DNA of 64,000 nt, taken from Achromobacter denitrificans NBRC 15125 (GTDB lineage Bacteria > Pseudomonadota > Gammaproteobacteria > Burkholderiales > Burkholderiaceae_B). The DNA lies in the NCBI RefSeq assembly GCF_001571365.1, contig NZ_BCTQ01000009.1, positions 1 through 64,000 on the forward strand. The letters run 5' to 3'. Below, piece by piece: positions 33,378 through 42,354 of this stretch. Under the pieces are notes generated by a model. It worked only from the letters and a program-made list of their open reading frames with translations. It did no database searches and was not told the origin of the DNA. Numbering within the stretch: position 1 is the stretch's first letter; each line of letters starts with the position of its first letter. The position numbers and the translations under genes were made by a program.

Positions 33378-33403
33378 GGCGTGGCGACCGCGGTCGCCAC
33401 GCC
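33378..33403. terminator. 26-bp perfect palindrome hairpin before the MscS gene
   Basis: A perfect palindrome from GGCGTGGCGACCG to its complement, followed by GTCTTTT on the plus strand. It resembles an intrinsic terminator for readthrough from the decarboxylase gene, 35 bp before the MscS start. Confidence 0.6.
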
Positions 33404-33437
33404 GTCTTTTGGCCTTGATCGCAAAGGAGGTTCCCTA

Positions 33438-35918
33438 GTGGTTGGATCCGCGACGACAGCATCGAATTCATTCCGTCCCCGTACCCATGTCGCCGGTTAC
33501 TGGCGGCGCCGACGGGAGAGACCCTGGCTGGCGGCACTGCTGCTGGCATCGATGCTGTGTTGCATGATGTTCGCCTGGCAGGCCCGGGCCGTGAGCCTGC
33601 TGCCGCAGCCGGCCAAGGAGGCGGCGTCGTCCCAGGCGCTGACTCCCGCGGCGCTGGCCGACCTGCTGGAAAATCCCGATGCGCGCAAGGCGCTGGTGGA
33701 CGAGCTGCGGGCGCAGGCCTCCGGCGCGAAACCCGGCGCGTCCCAGGCCGCGAATGCCGCCAAGGCGTCCGCGCAGCCGGCCGAGCCCGGTCTGCGGGAG
33801 CGAGTGGCCGACAATGTGCAGCGCTTTCTGACCGGCCTGGCCAGCGATATGGGGCAGGGCGCGGACGACATGCGCGCGCTGGCCTCGGGACGCAGCCTGC
33901 GGATGGACGGCGACACCGCCAGCAACGCCTTGCTGCCCCTGGCGCTGGCCGCCATCGCCACGATCATTGCCTTCATCCTGCTGCGCGCGATCGCCATGCG
34001 CACCTATGCGCGCATCGATCGCTGGGTCGCGGCGCAGGGCCGCGCGCCCGAAGCGACGCCCCGGCGCGGCGCGCCGACCTCCCTGCGCGCCTTGTACCGG
34101 CGCATGGGCGCCATCGTGGGAGCGCTGGCCATCGACGTCGGCGTCGTGGTGCTCGCCGCCCTCGCGGGCGCCGCCGCGGCCCTGTGGCGCACGCCCGGGC
34201 GCGGCACGCTGGACACCCTCGCGCTCGTGTTCCTGCAGGCGTTCGTGGCGGTGGAGATCGTCAAGGTGCTGATCCGCACGGTGTTCGCCGTGCGGCATCC
34301 CAGCCTGCGCCTGCTGCCCATGTCCGACGAACTGGCGCGGTACTGGAACACCTGGCTGGTGCGCATCGCCATGGCGGCAGGCTACGGCACGCTGCTGGTC
34401 GACCCCGTGATCACGGCCTCGCTCTCGCCCGCCCTGGGCCGGCTGGCCAACCTGGTCATCATGCTGGCGGTGTACGTGTACGCCGTGCGCGTCATCTGGC
34501 AGAACCGCCAATCGGTGCGAGAGCGCCTGGACCGCCGCGCCGCCGGCGCGACGACCTTCATGGGATCGCGGCTGCGCGTGCTGTCGCGCGTGTGGCACGT
34601 GCTGGGCATCGTCTACTTCACGATCCTGCTGGTGGTCAGCCAGGTCGACCCGACCAACGCCCTGCCCTTCATGGCCCGCGCCACCGCGCAGACGCTGCTG
34701 GTTCTTGCCGTGGGCAGCTTGCTGATCCTGCTGCTGAACACGGTGCTGTCCAAGCCGATCAAACTGCCGGAAGACCTCCGGCGGCGCCTTCCGCTGCTGG
34801 AGGCGCGAGTCAATGCCTATGTGCCCGCCATTCTGAAGCTGGTGGGCCTGATCATCCGCATCGTCCTGCTGCTGCTGGTGCTCGACGCGTGGCACGCCTT
34901 CGACCTGTCGCGCTGGCTGGCCTCGGACGCCGGGGCCGCGGCCATCAAGATGGTGGTGAACATCGGCATCGTGCTGCTGATCGCGGCGCTGGCCTGGACC
35001 GTGATCGCCAGCATCATCGAGCACCGTCTCAGCCAGAGCGAGGGGCGGGGCATGCCCAGCGCGCGCGAACGAACCCTGCTGGCGCTGTTTCGCAACGCCG
35101 CGCTGATCGTCATTGTGACCATGACGGTCATGGTGCTGCTGTCGCAGATCGGCATCGACGTAGGGCCGCTGATCGCCGGCGCCGGCGTGGTCGGCCTGGC
35201 CATCGGCTTCGGCGCGCAGAAGCTCGTCCAGGACATCATTACCGGCATCTTCATCCAGCTCGAAAACGGCATGAACGAGAACGACGTGGTGCAGGTCGCG
35301 GGCGTGTTCGGCACGGTCGAGAAGATGACGATACGCTCGGTGGGCATCCGCACGCTGGACGGCGGCTATCACCTGGTGCCGTTTTCGTCGGTCGACGTGG
35401 TGGCCAACCACATGCGCGACTTCTCCTACCACCTCGGGGAATACACCATCGCGCATCGCGAGAGCGTGGACGACGCGATCGCGCACCTGCGCGCCGCCTT
35501 CGCCGAGCTGATGACCGATTCGGTGCTGGGGCCTGAGATCCTGGAAGAGATGACGGTCGCGGGCGTTACCGCGGTCAACGAGAAGGGCGTGACCATCCGC
35601 ATCCTGATCAAGACCACGCCGGGCATGCAGTGGGCCGTGCAGCGCGGCTACAACCGCCTGTTGAAGAAGCACTTCGACGCCGCCGGCATCGAGCTGCCGT
35701 ACCCGCACACCGTCGTGTACTTCGGCCAGGACAAGCGGGGGTATGCCCCGCCGGCCAATGTGTTCGTGCAGCCCGAGCGCCCCAACGAGGGCGGCAATGC
35801 CCGCGCGGCGGGGCACACGCGCCGCCGCCTGAAGCCGGAAGCGCCGGGCGAGGATTCGGCCGAGGTGCTGGGCAACGAGCTCGAAGCGCGCGAAGACCCC
35901 GACGCGACCCGCGCGTAG
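33438..35918 (+). CDS. Mechanosensitive ion channel, MscS family (large YbiO-like)
   Basis: An 826-aa inner-membrane channel. It starts with a hydrophobic signal or anchor (LAALLLASMLCCMMFAWQARA), has a periplasmic part with an Ala-rich stretch, then about ten membrane segments. The MscS core is seen as LIAGAGVVGLAIGFGAQKLVQDIITGIFIQLEN, whose pore helix is followed by the beta domain (NDVVQVAGVFGTVEKMTIRSV). Such channels open on hypo-osmotic shock. The GTG start at 33438 was chosen because AAAGGAGG lies 8 nt upstream; the frame itself is open from 33312. The C-terminal tail is charged and probably cytosolic. Confidence 0.92.
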   Translation: MVGSATTASNSFRPRTHVAGYWRRRRERPWLAALLLASMLCCMMFAWQARAVSLLPQPAKEAASSQALTPAALADLLENPDARKALVDELRAQASGAKPGASQAANAAKASAQPAEPGLRERVADNVQRFLTGLASDMGQGADDMRALASGRSLRMDGDTASNALLPLALAAIATIIAFILLRAIAMRTYARIDRWVAAQGRAPEATPRRGAPTSLRALYRRMGAIVGALAIDVGVVVLAALAGAAAALWRTPGRGTLDTLALVFLQAFVAVEIVKVLIRTVFAVRHPSLRLLPMSDELARYWNTWLVRIAMAAGYGTLLVDPVITASLSPALGRLANLVIMLAVYVYAVRVIWQNRQSVRERLDRRAAGATTFMGSRLRVLSRVWHVLGIVYFTILLVVSQVDPTNALPFMARATAQTLLVLAVGSLLILLLNTVLSKPIKLPEDLRRRLPLLEARVNAYVPAILKLVGLIIRIVLLLLVLDAWHAFDLSRWLASDAGAAAIKMVVNIGIVLLIAALAWTVIASIIEHRLSQSEGRGMPSARERTLLALFRNAALIVIVTMTVMVLLSQIGIDVGPLIAGAGVVGLAIGFGAQKLVQDIITGIFIQLENGMNENDVVQVAGVFGTVEKMTIRSVGIRTLDGGYHLVPFSSVDVVANHMRDFSYHLGEYTIAHRESVDDAIAHLRAAFAELMTDSVLGPEILEEMTVAGVTAVNEKGVTIRILIKTTPGMQWAVQRGYNRLLKKHFDAAGIELPYPHTVVYFGQDKRGYAPPANVFVQPERPNEGGNARAAGHTRRRLKPEAPGEDSAEVLGNELEAREDPDATRA

Positions 35919-35935
35919 AGGCGGGGTCGGCCTTG

Positions 35936-35987
35936 AAGTCAGACTACAATTTCGGCGCTCATGTGCCGAGAAATTGTGGTCTGACTT
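35936..35987 (+). terminator. Long-stem terminator after the MscS gene, member of a repeat family
   Basis: An 18-bp stem with one G-U pair (AAGTCAGACTACAATTTC at 35936-35953 and its partner at 35970-35987) is followed by TTTTTT. The arm shares the word GTCAGACTACAATT with the copy at 38588-38617 (reverse orientation) and nearly with 59377-59390. Confidence 0.75.
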
Positions 35988-36130
35988 TTTTTGCGGCGGC
36001 TGCGCACACACTGATCCCTACAAATTCAGCCAAACTGATCCGGTCGAACGCTGAATAACGCAGGTACGATTGGGAGCGTATTGCTCGGCGCAGGCCGCGA
36101 CGCTGACGCTACCGTCCCAACGAAAGGCAT

Positions 36131-36153
36131 CGAACTGCCATGTCGGCAGTTCG
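36131..36153. other. 9-bp stem hairpin
   Basis: CGAACTGCC-ATGTC-GGCAGTTCG is followed by TTTCTCTTT on the plus strand. It lies 63 bp before the small membrane-protein gene. It could be a terminator or attenuator; nothing else is seen between 35988 and 36215, although the minus strand has an open frame here that reads partly protein-like. Confidence 0.4.
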
Positions 36154-36215
36154 TTTCTCTTTGCCTGGCCCACAAGTCGTAAATGAAGCTGCTGAAGCAG
36201 CGTTTTGAGGAAATA

Positions 36216-36362
36216 ATGAATTTTTGGGTCCCTGTCGTCTTCGGTACGTTCAAGCTCCTCGTGTTGGGCACGGGCATGTTTCTCGCCATCAAGTCTCACT
36301 ACGATGGAGAAAAAAAGGAGAAGAAGGAGAAAGAGAAGGAAGAGGAGATGAAAGCCCAGTAA
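36216..36362 (+). CDS. Small single-pass membrane protein, 48 aa
   Basis: The product begins MNFWVPVVFGTFKLLVLGTG, continues through a hydrophobic helix to about residue 25, then has a strongly charged Lys/Glu tail (GEKKEKKEKEKEEE). A GAGG site lies 5 nt before the ATG; an upstream in-frame ATG at 36183 would add 11 residues. The composition (one helix plus a charged tail) is typical of small inner-membrane proteins. It is not recognised as a named family. A short GTCAG/CTGAC hairpin with a T tract follows right after the stop. Confidence 0.55.
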   Translation: MNFWVPVVFGTFKLLVLGTGMFLAIKSHYDGEKKEKKEKEKEEEMKAQ

Positions 36363-37010
36363 GGCGTCAGTCTGACTCTTTTTCACGGCCCGATCTCGAA
36401 CTGGCCGTTGGGACTCCACTTGATTGTCTGAGGCGGCTGCTTGCCGCGAAATACCTCCAAAATAACCGGGCTGCACTTTCTTGAAGATTCCCCGATTTCC
36501 GCGTCCATTTGATTGGCCGGCAAATCGGCATGAACGACGGCCTCGCGGGAAGCCGGATCGCCGGATTGCGCAAACGCGACGTCGCGCACAAAAATCTCGG
36601 ACGCAATTCGCAACTGCGCATCAAATGCCTCCCGGCCAAGCAGCGCATCGACGACCGCACGATCAGTCCCGACACCCGAGAACCCGAATTCGCATTCGCA
36701 TTCGCAGCGTCTCAGGCGCGCCGGCTCAGGCGCGGCGACGCCAGTCTGGCCGCGGGCCTGGGCGCGAACGAGCGTCCTCCGCCACATTTGATATCGGGAT
36801 GACGTGATCCGAGCGGGATAAATCCATAAAAAGGGCGTCAGACCACCCGGGATGGGATCCACATCGCCCATCCGTCCCCACGCGCAGGGACTGCGCCGCC
36901 ATGCCTTCTTGCCCTGCGACGGCATGGCGCTTGCTGCACGACGGCAGCGGCGCGTGGGGTTCCGGCGCGCCGCGCATGCATACGCCGGAGCCGATGATCA
37001 AGGAGCAACC
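36363..37010. other. 648-bp intergenic stretch with flanking inverted copies of a repeat word
   Basis: GTCAGTCTGACTCTTTTT lies at 36366-36383, and the inverted relative AAAAAGGGCGTCAGACCACC lies at 36828-36847. Together they bracket a 480-bp segment. Inside, the minus strand from about 36700 to 36383 is open and reads as plausible protein (FSGVGTDRAVVDALLGREAF to WSPNGQFEIGP), ending next to the left repeat. It has no clear start, so it may be a gene remnant. The DJ-1/PfpI gene start follows with its AAGGAG site. Confidence 0.4.
36383..36700 (-). pseudogene. Possible gene remnant of unknown family
   Basis: The frame encodes DALLGREAFDAQLRIASEIF, later AEIGESSRKCSPVILEVFRG and QTIKWSPNGQFEIGP before a stop. 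The amino-acid mix is like a real soluble protein and unlike the Arg/Pro-rich shadow frames nearby. No start with a ribosome binding site is visible, and the stop abuts a dispersed repeat word. I cannot name a family, and it may still be a chance frame. Confidence 0.25.
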
Positions 37011-37562
37011 ATGGCAACCCTCAAGGAACGAAATGTGGCGATTCTGGCCGTCGATGGCTTCGAGCAGGTAGAGATGACCGGCCCGCGTGACAGCCTTCAG
37101 GCAGCAGGCGCGCGCACGGTGCTGATTTCCGCCAAGACTGATCCGATCCTGGGCATGCACCACGACAAACCTGGCGATCGCTTCCCCGTGGACATGACTT
37201 TTTTACAAGCCGCGTCGGAACCGGAGGTGTTCGACGCGCTATTGCTGCCGGGCGGCGTGGTGAATGCCGACGAGATCCGCATGCAGCCCAAGGCTCAGGA
37301 ATTCGTGCGCGCGATGTTCAAGGCGGACAAGCCCGCGGCGGTCATCTGCCATGGCGCCTGGCTGCTGATTTCTTCAGGCGTCGTGCAAAACCGCACGCTG
37401 ACCAGTTGGCCGTCGCTGCGCGACGACCTGGTGAACGCAGGCGCGCAGTGGGTCGATGAGGAGGTCGTGGTCGACGGATCGCTGGTGTCCAGCCGCAAGC
37501 CTGACGACATCCCCGCCTTCAGCCGCGCATTCATTGAATTGCTGCAGTCGACGACGCGTTAA
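37011..37562 (+). CDS. DJ-1/PfpI family protein (YhbO-like)
   Basis: A 183-aa type-1 glutamine-amidotransferase-like protein. The nucleophile elbow is seen as AAVICHGAWLLI with Cys 113 followed by His 114, and an early acidic residue occurs in FEQVEMTGP. This matches PfpI/YhbO proteins, which act as proteases, deglycases or stress chaperones. The open frame extends upstream to 36852, but the ATG at 37011 has AAGGAG 5 nt before it and starts with the family-like ATLKERNVAILAVDGFE. It is cytosolic and stands alone. Confidence 0.9.
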   Translation: MATLKERNVAILAVDGFEQVEMTGPRDSLQAAGARTVLISAKTDPILGMHHDKPGDRFPVDMTFLQAASEPEVFDALLLPGGVVNADEIRMQPKAQEFVRAMFKADKPAAVICHGAWLLISSGVVQNRTLTSWPSLRDDLVNAGAQWVDEEVVVDGSLVSSRKPDDIPAFSRAFIELLQSTTR

Positions 37563-37730
37563 GCGCCCGGCTCATCAGGCGGCGGGCCGGCGGCGATGCC
37601 GGCGCCTTGCGAGGTGGGCGGCGCCGGGGGGGCATGAGGTCTGGCGAGGGCAGAACCCAGAGGGTTCAAGGGTAGAGGACCCGCAGAGAGTAGACTGGGC
37701 CCTTCCCTTTTCCTCTTCGAGACCCTATCC

Positions 37731-38105
37731 ATGATTGTTAAAGCCTTGCGTGTCGGCCTGGGCCAATTGATCGTCGCGGGCGACGCGCTTACGCGCCCGC
37801 GTCCTCAAAAGCGTACGCCGCGAGGCCAGGCCGCCGTGAACAGCGAGGCGGCCTCGCTTGCGCTCTACCAATTTCACGCCTGCCCGTTTTGCGTCAAGAC
37901 GCGACGTGCCATGCATCGGCTGAACGTGCCCGTGGCGTTGCATGACGCCAAGCGTGATCCGCAAGCGCGCGAAGCGTTATTGGCAGGTGGCGGCAAGGTC
38001 AAGGTGCCTTGCCTGCGTATCGAAGAGGCGGGCGGCACGCGCTGGATGTACGAGTCCAGCGACATCATCGCCTACCTGGAACAGCGCTTCGCCAACGTTG
38101 CCTGA
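37731..38105 (+). CDS. Glutaredoxin-like protein
   Basis: A 124-aa thioredoxin-fold protein with a CPFC active site at residues 51-54 (FHACPFCVKTRRAM) and the cis-Pro loop KVKVPCLRI. The C-terminal GSH-binding part is MYESSDIIAYLEQRF. The first about 43 residues precede the glutaredoxin fold; the hydrophobic start (MIVKALRVGLGQLIVAGDAL) could be a membrane anchor. It would reduce disulfides with glutathione. The lipoprotein gene follows by 15 bp, so the two probably share a transcript. Confidence 0.88.
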   Translation: MIVKALRVGLGQLIVAGDALTRPRPQKRTPRGQAAVNSEAASLALYQFHACPFCVKTRRAMHRLNVPVALHDAKRDPQAREALLAGGGKVKVPCLRIEEAGGTRWMYESSDIIAYLEQRFANVA

Positions 38106-38120
38106 CGGCAGTACGCGCAG

Positions 38121-38543
38121 ATGACGCGCCTTGCCCTCCGAATGGCTCTGGCGCTGTGCGCGGCAGGCGCGCTGGCCAGTTGCGATTCTTCGCTGCCTCC
38201 GCCGCCGCCCGGGTCGACACTTACCGCCGAAACCATCGCCACGCGCGAAACGCCGCCGGAACGCCAGTTCAAAGGCGTGCTGGCCGGCAAGCCCATTCAC
38301 TTGCTCGTCAATAACTGCAAGGTCTACAAGGTGGACGCGGCCGAAGGCGAGAATGTGAGCTGGACGCTGGTATTGGAGGGCGATTTCTATCCGCTGCCCA
38401 CGTCGTGCATCAGCCAATCGCTTACCGAAGGCAAAGGCTTCATCACGGCGTTCATCGGACGCCAGGCGTTTGGCGCAGGCGGGTGTTGCACGGGCACACC
38501 TGAATATCGCTCGAAAGACGGGCTGAACTGGAAGCCGCGCTGA
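38121..38543 (+). CDS. Putative lipoprotein of unknown function
   Basis: A 140-aa protein with a lipoprotein signal peptide: a hydrophobic stretch (LALCAAGALAS) ending at Cys 21 in a lipobox-like LASC. A Pro-rich linker follows, then a small domain with Cys residues at NNCKVY, TSCISQ and GGCCTGTPEY, which could form disulfides in the periplasm. It has no recognised family. It is 15 bp downstream of the glutaredoxin gene. Confidence 0.75.
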   Translation: MTRLALRMALALCAAGALASCDSSLPPPPPGSTLTAETIATRETPPERQFKGVLAGKPIHLLVNNCKVYKVDAAEGENVSWTLVLEGDFYPLPTSCISQSLTEGKGFITAFIGRQAFGAGGCCTGTPEYRSKDGLNWKPR

Positions 38544-38576
38544 CCGGACACCGCCTGCCGCCATCGCCTGGCGGCG

Positions 38577-38654
38577 TTAACGATCAGTCAGCGGGGAATT
38601 GTAGTCTGACTCTTTTTGCGCATTCCAGTTGGCGACGAATTCCTTCGCGTCCAT
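38577..38654 (-). CDS. 25-codon open frame running into the repeat word
   Basis: It begins MDAKEFVANWNAQKESDYN and stops at 38577. AGGAAA lies 6 nt before the ATG, and it is 18 bp after the stop of the exported-protein gene on the same strand. Its second half is encoded by the dispersed repeat (38588-38617), so it may be the beginning of a gene cut off by that repeat. Confidence 0.25.
   Translation of the reverse strand: MDAKEFVANWNAQKESDYNSPLTDR
38588..38617 (+). repeat. Copy of the AGTCTGACTCTTTTT repeat word
   Basis: GTCAG at 38587-38591 pairs with CTGAC at 38606-38610, followed by TCTTTTT. The word GTAGTCTGACTC matches the reverse complement of the MscS terminator arm. It is located between the convergent lipoprotein and exported-protein genes, where it may terminate the lipoprotein transcript. 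Confidence 0.5.
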
Positions 38655-38672
38655 ATCGTTTCCTGCCGGGTC

Positions 38673-39746
38673 CTACTTCCTGTCCACGGCCCGGATCACG
38701 TTCGGCTCGGCCTCGGACGCCGGCTTGTAGTACAGCGTGGGCGCCCGATACGTAAGGTCGCGCAGCGCCGCATCCAGCTTGGGCAAATTGAAACTGGCCG
38801 CCCCCGGCGCCTGCCGGAAATCGTCCAGGCTGGCGGGCAACCGCGTCAACGTCAACGAGTCCATCGTGCAGGTGGGGCCGAGGGACGTGTCTTCGCACGA
38901 ATCCGGCGTCATGACCGGCTGATCGACGGGCAACACGAAACCATCCGTCAGCACGGCCTCGCCCGCTACGAGCGTGATCGCCGCGATCGGCGCGAAAAGC
39001 AGTTCGGCTTCGATGCCGGGCGCAGGCGCGGCATCGGCCTGTCCCGCATTGAACGCGATCTCGCCGTTGATCCGCCAGCGCACCTCGCGCGCCGCTTCGT
39101 CGCAACCGCCACCCATCCGCAACAGCACCTCGCAACCCTTGCCCAGGCCGTCTTCGTCCTCTTTCCCGGATGGCGGTTTTGGCGTGGCCATCTTGAACTC
39201 GCGATCCACCGCGTAATCCAGCGTCGCGATGCCGATCTTCTTCAGCCTCTCCATGGCGCTCTGGGGCGGCACCGTGTCGGGCAATTCGGTGCGGGGCTGA
39301 TGATAGGTGATGCGGTTGAGCCGGTATTCGCCCGGCCACACCGGAATCACCTGATACAGCAGCTTGCCGCGCACCGTCTGGAACTGCGGTCCGGGGTCCG
39401 TCGGATCCAGCTTGTGGTCCCCCGCGCCGGCGCTGATCGCGTAGCCCTCTTCCGTCTTGTGGTTCCAGTGCACGAACGTGCTGCGCTGACGCACAAAACG
39501 GTCGCGCGTCGCATCATCCTCGAAATCGCGTTGGGGCCCGGCGTCCAGGTTCAGGGTTGGAATCACCAGCAGCGCCATTCCCTCCTGCCGCGCGTTGCCC
39601 AGCAATTCATCCACATTCACGCGATGGCGCTCCACCAACGCTGCGGTGCGCGCGGCGAAATCCGGCTCGGCGGGCTGGGCAAGCGCCAGCGCCGGGGCGA
39701 AAAGGGCAAGCAGGCTGACGCGGGCAAGCGGGGGGAAAAGCGGCAT
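38673..39746 (-). CDS. Exported protein of unknown function
   Basis: A 357-aa protein with a signal peptide (LFPPLARVSLLALFAPALALAQ), cleaved after about residue 23. The mature part has no membrane helix; it contains DHKLDPTDPGPQFQTVRGKLLYQVIP-type soluble sequence and two Cys-rich parts (GKGCEVLLRMGGGCD and DSCEDTSLGPTC) that may form disulfides. I do not recognise the family. The frame is open 42 nt further, but the ATG at 39746 starts the signal peptide directly. It probably forms a unit with nothing else, as the next gene on this strand starts 128 bp before it. Confidence 0.75.
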   Translation of the reverse strand: MPLFPPLARVSLLALFAPALALAQPAEPDFAARTAALVERHRVNVDELLGNARQEGMALLVIPTLNLDAGPQRDFEDDATRDRFVRQRSTFVHWNHKTEEGYAISAGAGDHKLDPTDPGPQFQTVRGKLLYQVIPVWPGEYRLNRITYHQPRTELPDTVPPQSAMERLKKIGIATLDYAVDREFKMATPKPPSGKEDEDGLGKGCEVLLRMGGGCDEAAREVRWRINGEIAFNAGQADAAPAPGIEAELLFAPIAAITLVAGEAVLTDGFVLPVDQPVMTPDSCEDTSLGPTCTMDSLTLTRLPASLDDFRQAPGAASFNLPKLDAALRDLTYRAPTLYYKPASEAEPNVIRAVDRK

Positions 39747-39873
39747 CGTTCTGGGTTCCTGTGTCCGAGGCGGGAAGGAACGGGGCATTGCAAGCGGCAG
39801 AGCCAGGCAATACCCCGGCGGGAATAGGCCAGGCCATGATATCGCGTCGGCCCCGCCCCCGCCCGCGCAAGCA

Positions 39874-42354
39874 TCAGAACCGCCCGCGCAGCGTCAGCAT
39901 CATGTTGCGCGGCGCGCCGTAGTTGTTGCGGTTCTCGACATAGCCCGGATACTCGTAATACACCTTGTCGAACAGATTGTTCACGTTCAACGCCGCCGTC
40001 CAATTCGACGTCACGTCATACGCGAGCCGGGCGTTCCACACGCTGTACGACGGCCGGCGCACCTTCGAGATGCTGTTGGTCAGCGCGCTCTGCCAATTCA
40101 CGCCCGCGCCCACGCTCAGGCGGTTCAACTGGCCGGGCAAGCGGTATTCGCTCCACAGGCGCAACAGGTGCCGCGGCGTTTCCTCGCTGAAAGTCTGGCC
40201 TTCGCGGTCCGGATCGCTCAGGTACTTGTTGCTGTTGAAGGTATAGCCCGCCGCCACTTGCAGGCCCCGCATCAGCTCGCCGCTCATCTCCGTCTCGAAG
40301 CCCTGGCTTCGCACCTTGCCCGCGGCGCGTGAGCAGTAGCCGCCGTTGCACACCGGCCCCGCCTCGTAGTCCTGCACCGCGCGGTTCTTCTGGTCGATGC
40401 GGTACAGGGCGAACGACGTATTCAGTTTGCCGTCCATCAGCTCGCCCTTCACGCCCACTTCGTAGTTCGCGCCGACGATGGGCTTCAAGATGCTGCCGTC
40501 CAGCGTGGTGGCCGTTTGCGGCTCGAAGATATCCGCATAGCTGGCGTAGGCCGACCACTGCGGCGTCAGCGCATAGACCAGCCCCACCATGGGCGTGAAC
40601 TCCGCGCTGGCCTTGGCGGTGCTGACGTCGTCCCACGTCGCGGCCTGCGTGGTGTAGCGGCTTTCAAACCAGCTGAAGCGGCCGCCCGACACCAGCGTCA
40701 GGTCTTCCGTCAGGCTGCTGCGCAGCTGCGCATAGATGCCTTTCTGCACATGCGGCTCATAACGCGACGTGCGCTGAGAATCCGGAAAGCTGTCTGGCTT
40801 GGGCACATGCGGATTGGGGTGGAACACGTCCAGCGGCAGATAGTTGGAGGCATACTCGATACGATCCTTCGACGTCAGCCGCGACAGGCTCACGCCCACT
40901 GTCAGGTCCTGCGCCATGCCCAGCACCGTGAAGCGCCCGTTCACATTCGCATCAAAACCGATGTGCTCCGCCGACTTGTCGTAATTCCACGCATTGCGCA
41001 TCGGCCCCATCAAGGTCACCGGGTCCACCGCGCCCGTCGCGTCCAGCGCCGAGGTCAGGCTCGTCTCCTTCACGTAGGTGGCCGCCACGTTCACGCGCCA
41101 ATCGCTGTTGAAACGATGCGTCAGGTCCGCAAACACCTGCGTCTCGTCCCGGTCCCACTGGTTCCAGTCCGCGCCCAGAAAGGTCGACCGCTTCAGCCCC
41201 AGCGAACTGCCATCGCTATAACGCGGCAGCCCGCCGAAGAACGGCGTGGACCGCAGGCGCGATACCAGCACGCCCGCGCCCACCGTCGTGCTGGGCGACA
41301 GGTCGTAATCCAGCGCGACGTACAGATTGGTGTTGCGCTCCTTCACCACGTCGATGAACGAGCCCTTGGAATCCAGATCCAGCACCGCCCGCGCCCGCAG
41401 GCTGCCGTCCGCGTTCAAGGCCCCGCCCGCATCCAGCATGCCGCCCACGTGGTCCCACGAGCCCGCGCGCGCCTCCATCAACACCTGCGTCTCGGCGGTA
41501 GGGCGCTTGCGCACCAGGTTCACCGAGCCGCCCGGCTGCCCCGCGCCTTCGAACAGCCCCTGCGCCCCGCGGAACACCTCCACCCGGTCCAGATACGCCG
41601 TGCTGCCCGTGAAGCTATTGCCCACCGCATAGAAACTGCGCGACAGCGGCACGCCGTCGTACTGGATGTTCGTGATCTTGAACCCGCGAGAATAGAAATT
41701 GCGCCCGCCGTCGGCCACCTCGCTGATCGTCACGCCCGTGGTGTTCTCCAGCACCTCGCTGATCGTCGACAAGTTCTGGTCGTCCAAGCGCTTGCGCGTC
41801 ACCACCGTGACCGACTGCGGAATGTCCTTTAACGCCTGCTCAGTCTTGCCGATAGTCGCCACGCTGGACCCGTAAGACTGCGTGCCCTCCGTCTGCGCAT
41901 GATAGGCGCCCGTCACCAGCACCGGCGCCAGCGTGCTGGTGGCGGACGGCGGCTCGGCCTCGACACGGATGCCGCCGTCCACATTCACCGCGCGATAGCC
42001 CGTGCCCGCCAACAGCGCGCGCAAACCCTCCGCCACACCGTACTGGCCATTCAGCCCCGCGCTGCGCGCCCCGCTCAACTGCGACGAGGAATACCCCAAC
42101 GAAATCCCCGCCTGCCGCGCAAACGCGGCCAGCGCGTCATTCAACGGCCCCGGCGCAATCGCGTACACACGGGCGGCATCGGACTGCACCGCCCTGGCCG
42201 GCGCGGCCTGGGCGTAGGAGGGCGGCGGCGCCGACAAGGCGGCCAAGGCCGCCGCCAACGGCAGCAGCACGGTAAAAAAGGGCTGGGGGCAAGCGCGCAA
42301 GCAAGCCCGTGCGCCGGACGACGGCGTCGCGGCCCGGAGACGATGGGTCTTCAC
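39874..42354 (-). CDS. TonB-dependent siderophore receptor with STN signalling domain
   Basis: An 826-aa outer-membrane receptor: signal peptide ending near SYAQA (about residue 49), STN domain (YAIAPGPLNDALAAFARQAG, about 65-125), plug domain with DIPQSVTVVTRKRLDDQ and a barrel ending in NMMLTLRGRF. The N-terminal transducer domain shows that it signals through FecR upstream. The GTG at 42354 was chosen as start because it places the signal peptide well; an in-frame ATG lies at 42435. It is the third gene of the minus-strand FecI-FecR cassette, 180 bp after fecR. Confidence 0.9.
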   Translation of the reverse strand: MKTHRLRAATPSSGARACLRACPQPFFTVLLPLAAALAALSAPPPSYAQAAPARAVQSDAARVYAIAPGPLNDALAAFARQAGISLGYSSSQLSGARSAGLNGQYGVAEGLRALLAGTGYRAVNVDGGIRVEAEPPSATSTLAPVLVTGAYHAQTEGTQSYGSSVATIGKTEQALKDIPQSVTVVTRKRLDDQNLSTISEVLENTTGVTISEVADGGRNFYSRGFKITNIQYDGVPLSRSFYAVGNSFTGSTAYLDRVEVFRGAQGLFEGAGQPGGSVNLVRKRPTAETQVLMEARAGSWDHVGGMLDAGGALNADGSLRARAVLDLDSKGSFIDVVKERNTNLYVALDYDLSPSTTVGAGVLVSRLRSTPFFGGLPRYSDGSSLGLKRSTFLGADWNQWDRDETQVFADLTHRFNSDWRVNVAATYVKETSLTSALDATGAVDPVTLMGPMRNAWNYDKSAEHIGFDANVNGRFTVLGMAQDLTVGVSLSRLTSKDRIEYASNYLPLDVFHPNPHVPKPDSFPDSQRTSRYEPHVQKGIYAQLRSSLTEDLTLVSGGRFSWFESRYTTQAATWDDVSTAKASAEFTPMVGLVYALTPQWSAYASYADIFEPQTATTLDGSILKPIVGANYEVGVKGELMDGKLNTSFALYRIDQKNRAVQDYEAGPVCNGGYCSRAAGKVRSQGFETEMSGELMRGLQVAAGYTFNSNKYLSDPDREGQTFSEETPRHLLRLWSEYRLPGQLNRLSVGAGVNWQSALTNSISKVRRPSYSVWNARLAYDVTSNWTAALNVNNLFDKVYYEYPGYVENRNNYGAPRNMMLTLRGRF

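Noticed and set aside
36018..36476. 152-codon minus-strand frame across the small membrane-protein gene
   Set aside because: Its Leu/Phe run is the complement of the Lys/Glu tail of the plus-strand gene, which has a better ribosome binding site. The end of the frame (NELPTWQFDAF..) is protein-like, but it has no start of its own.
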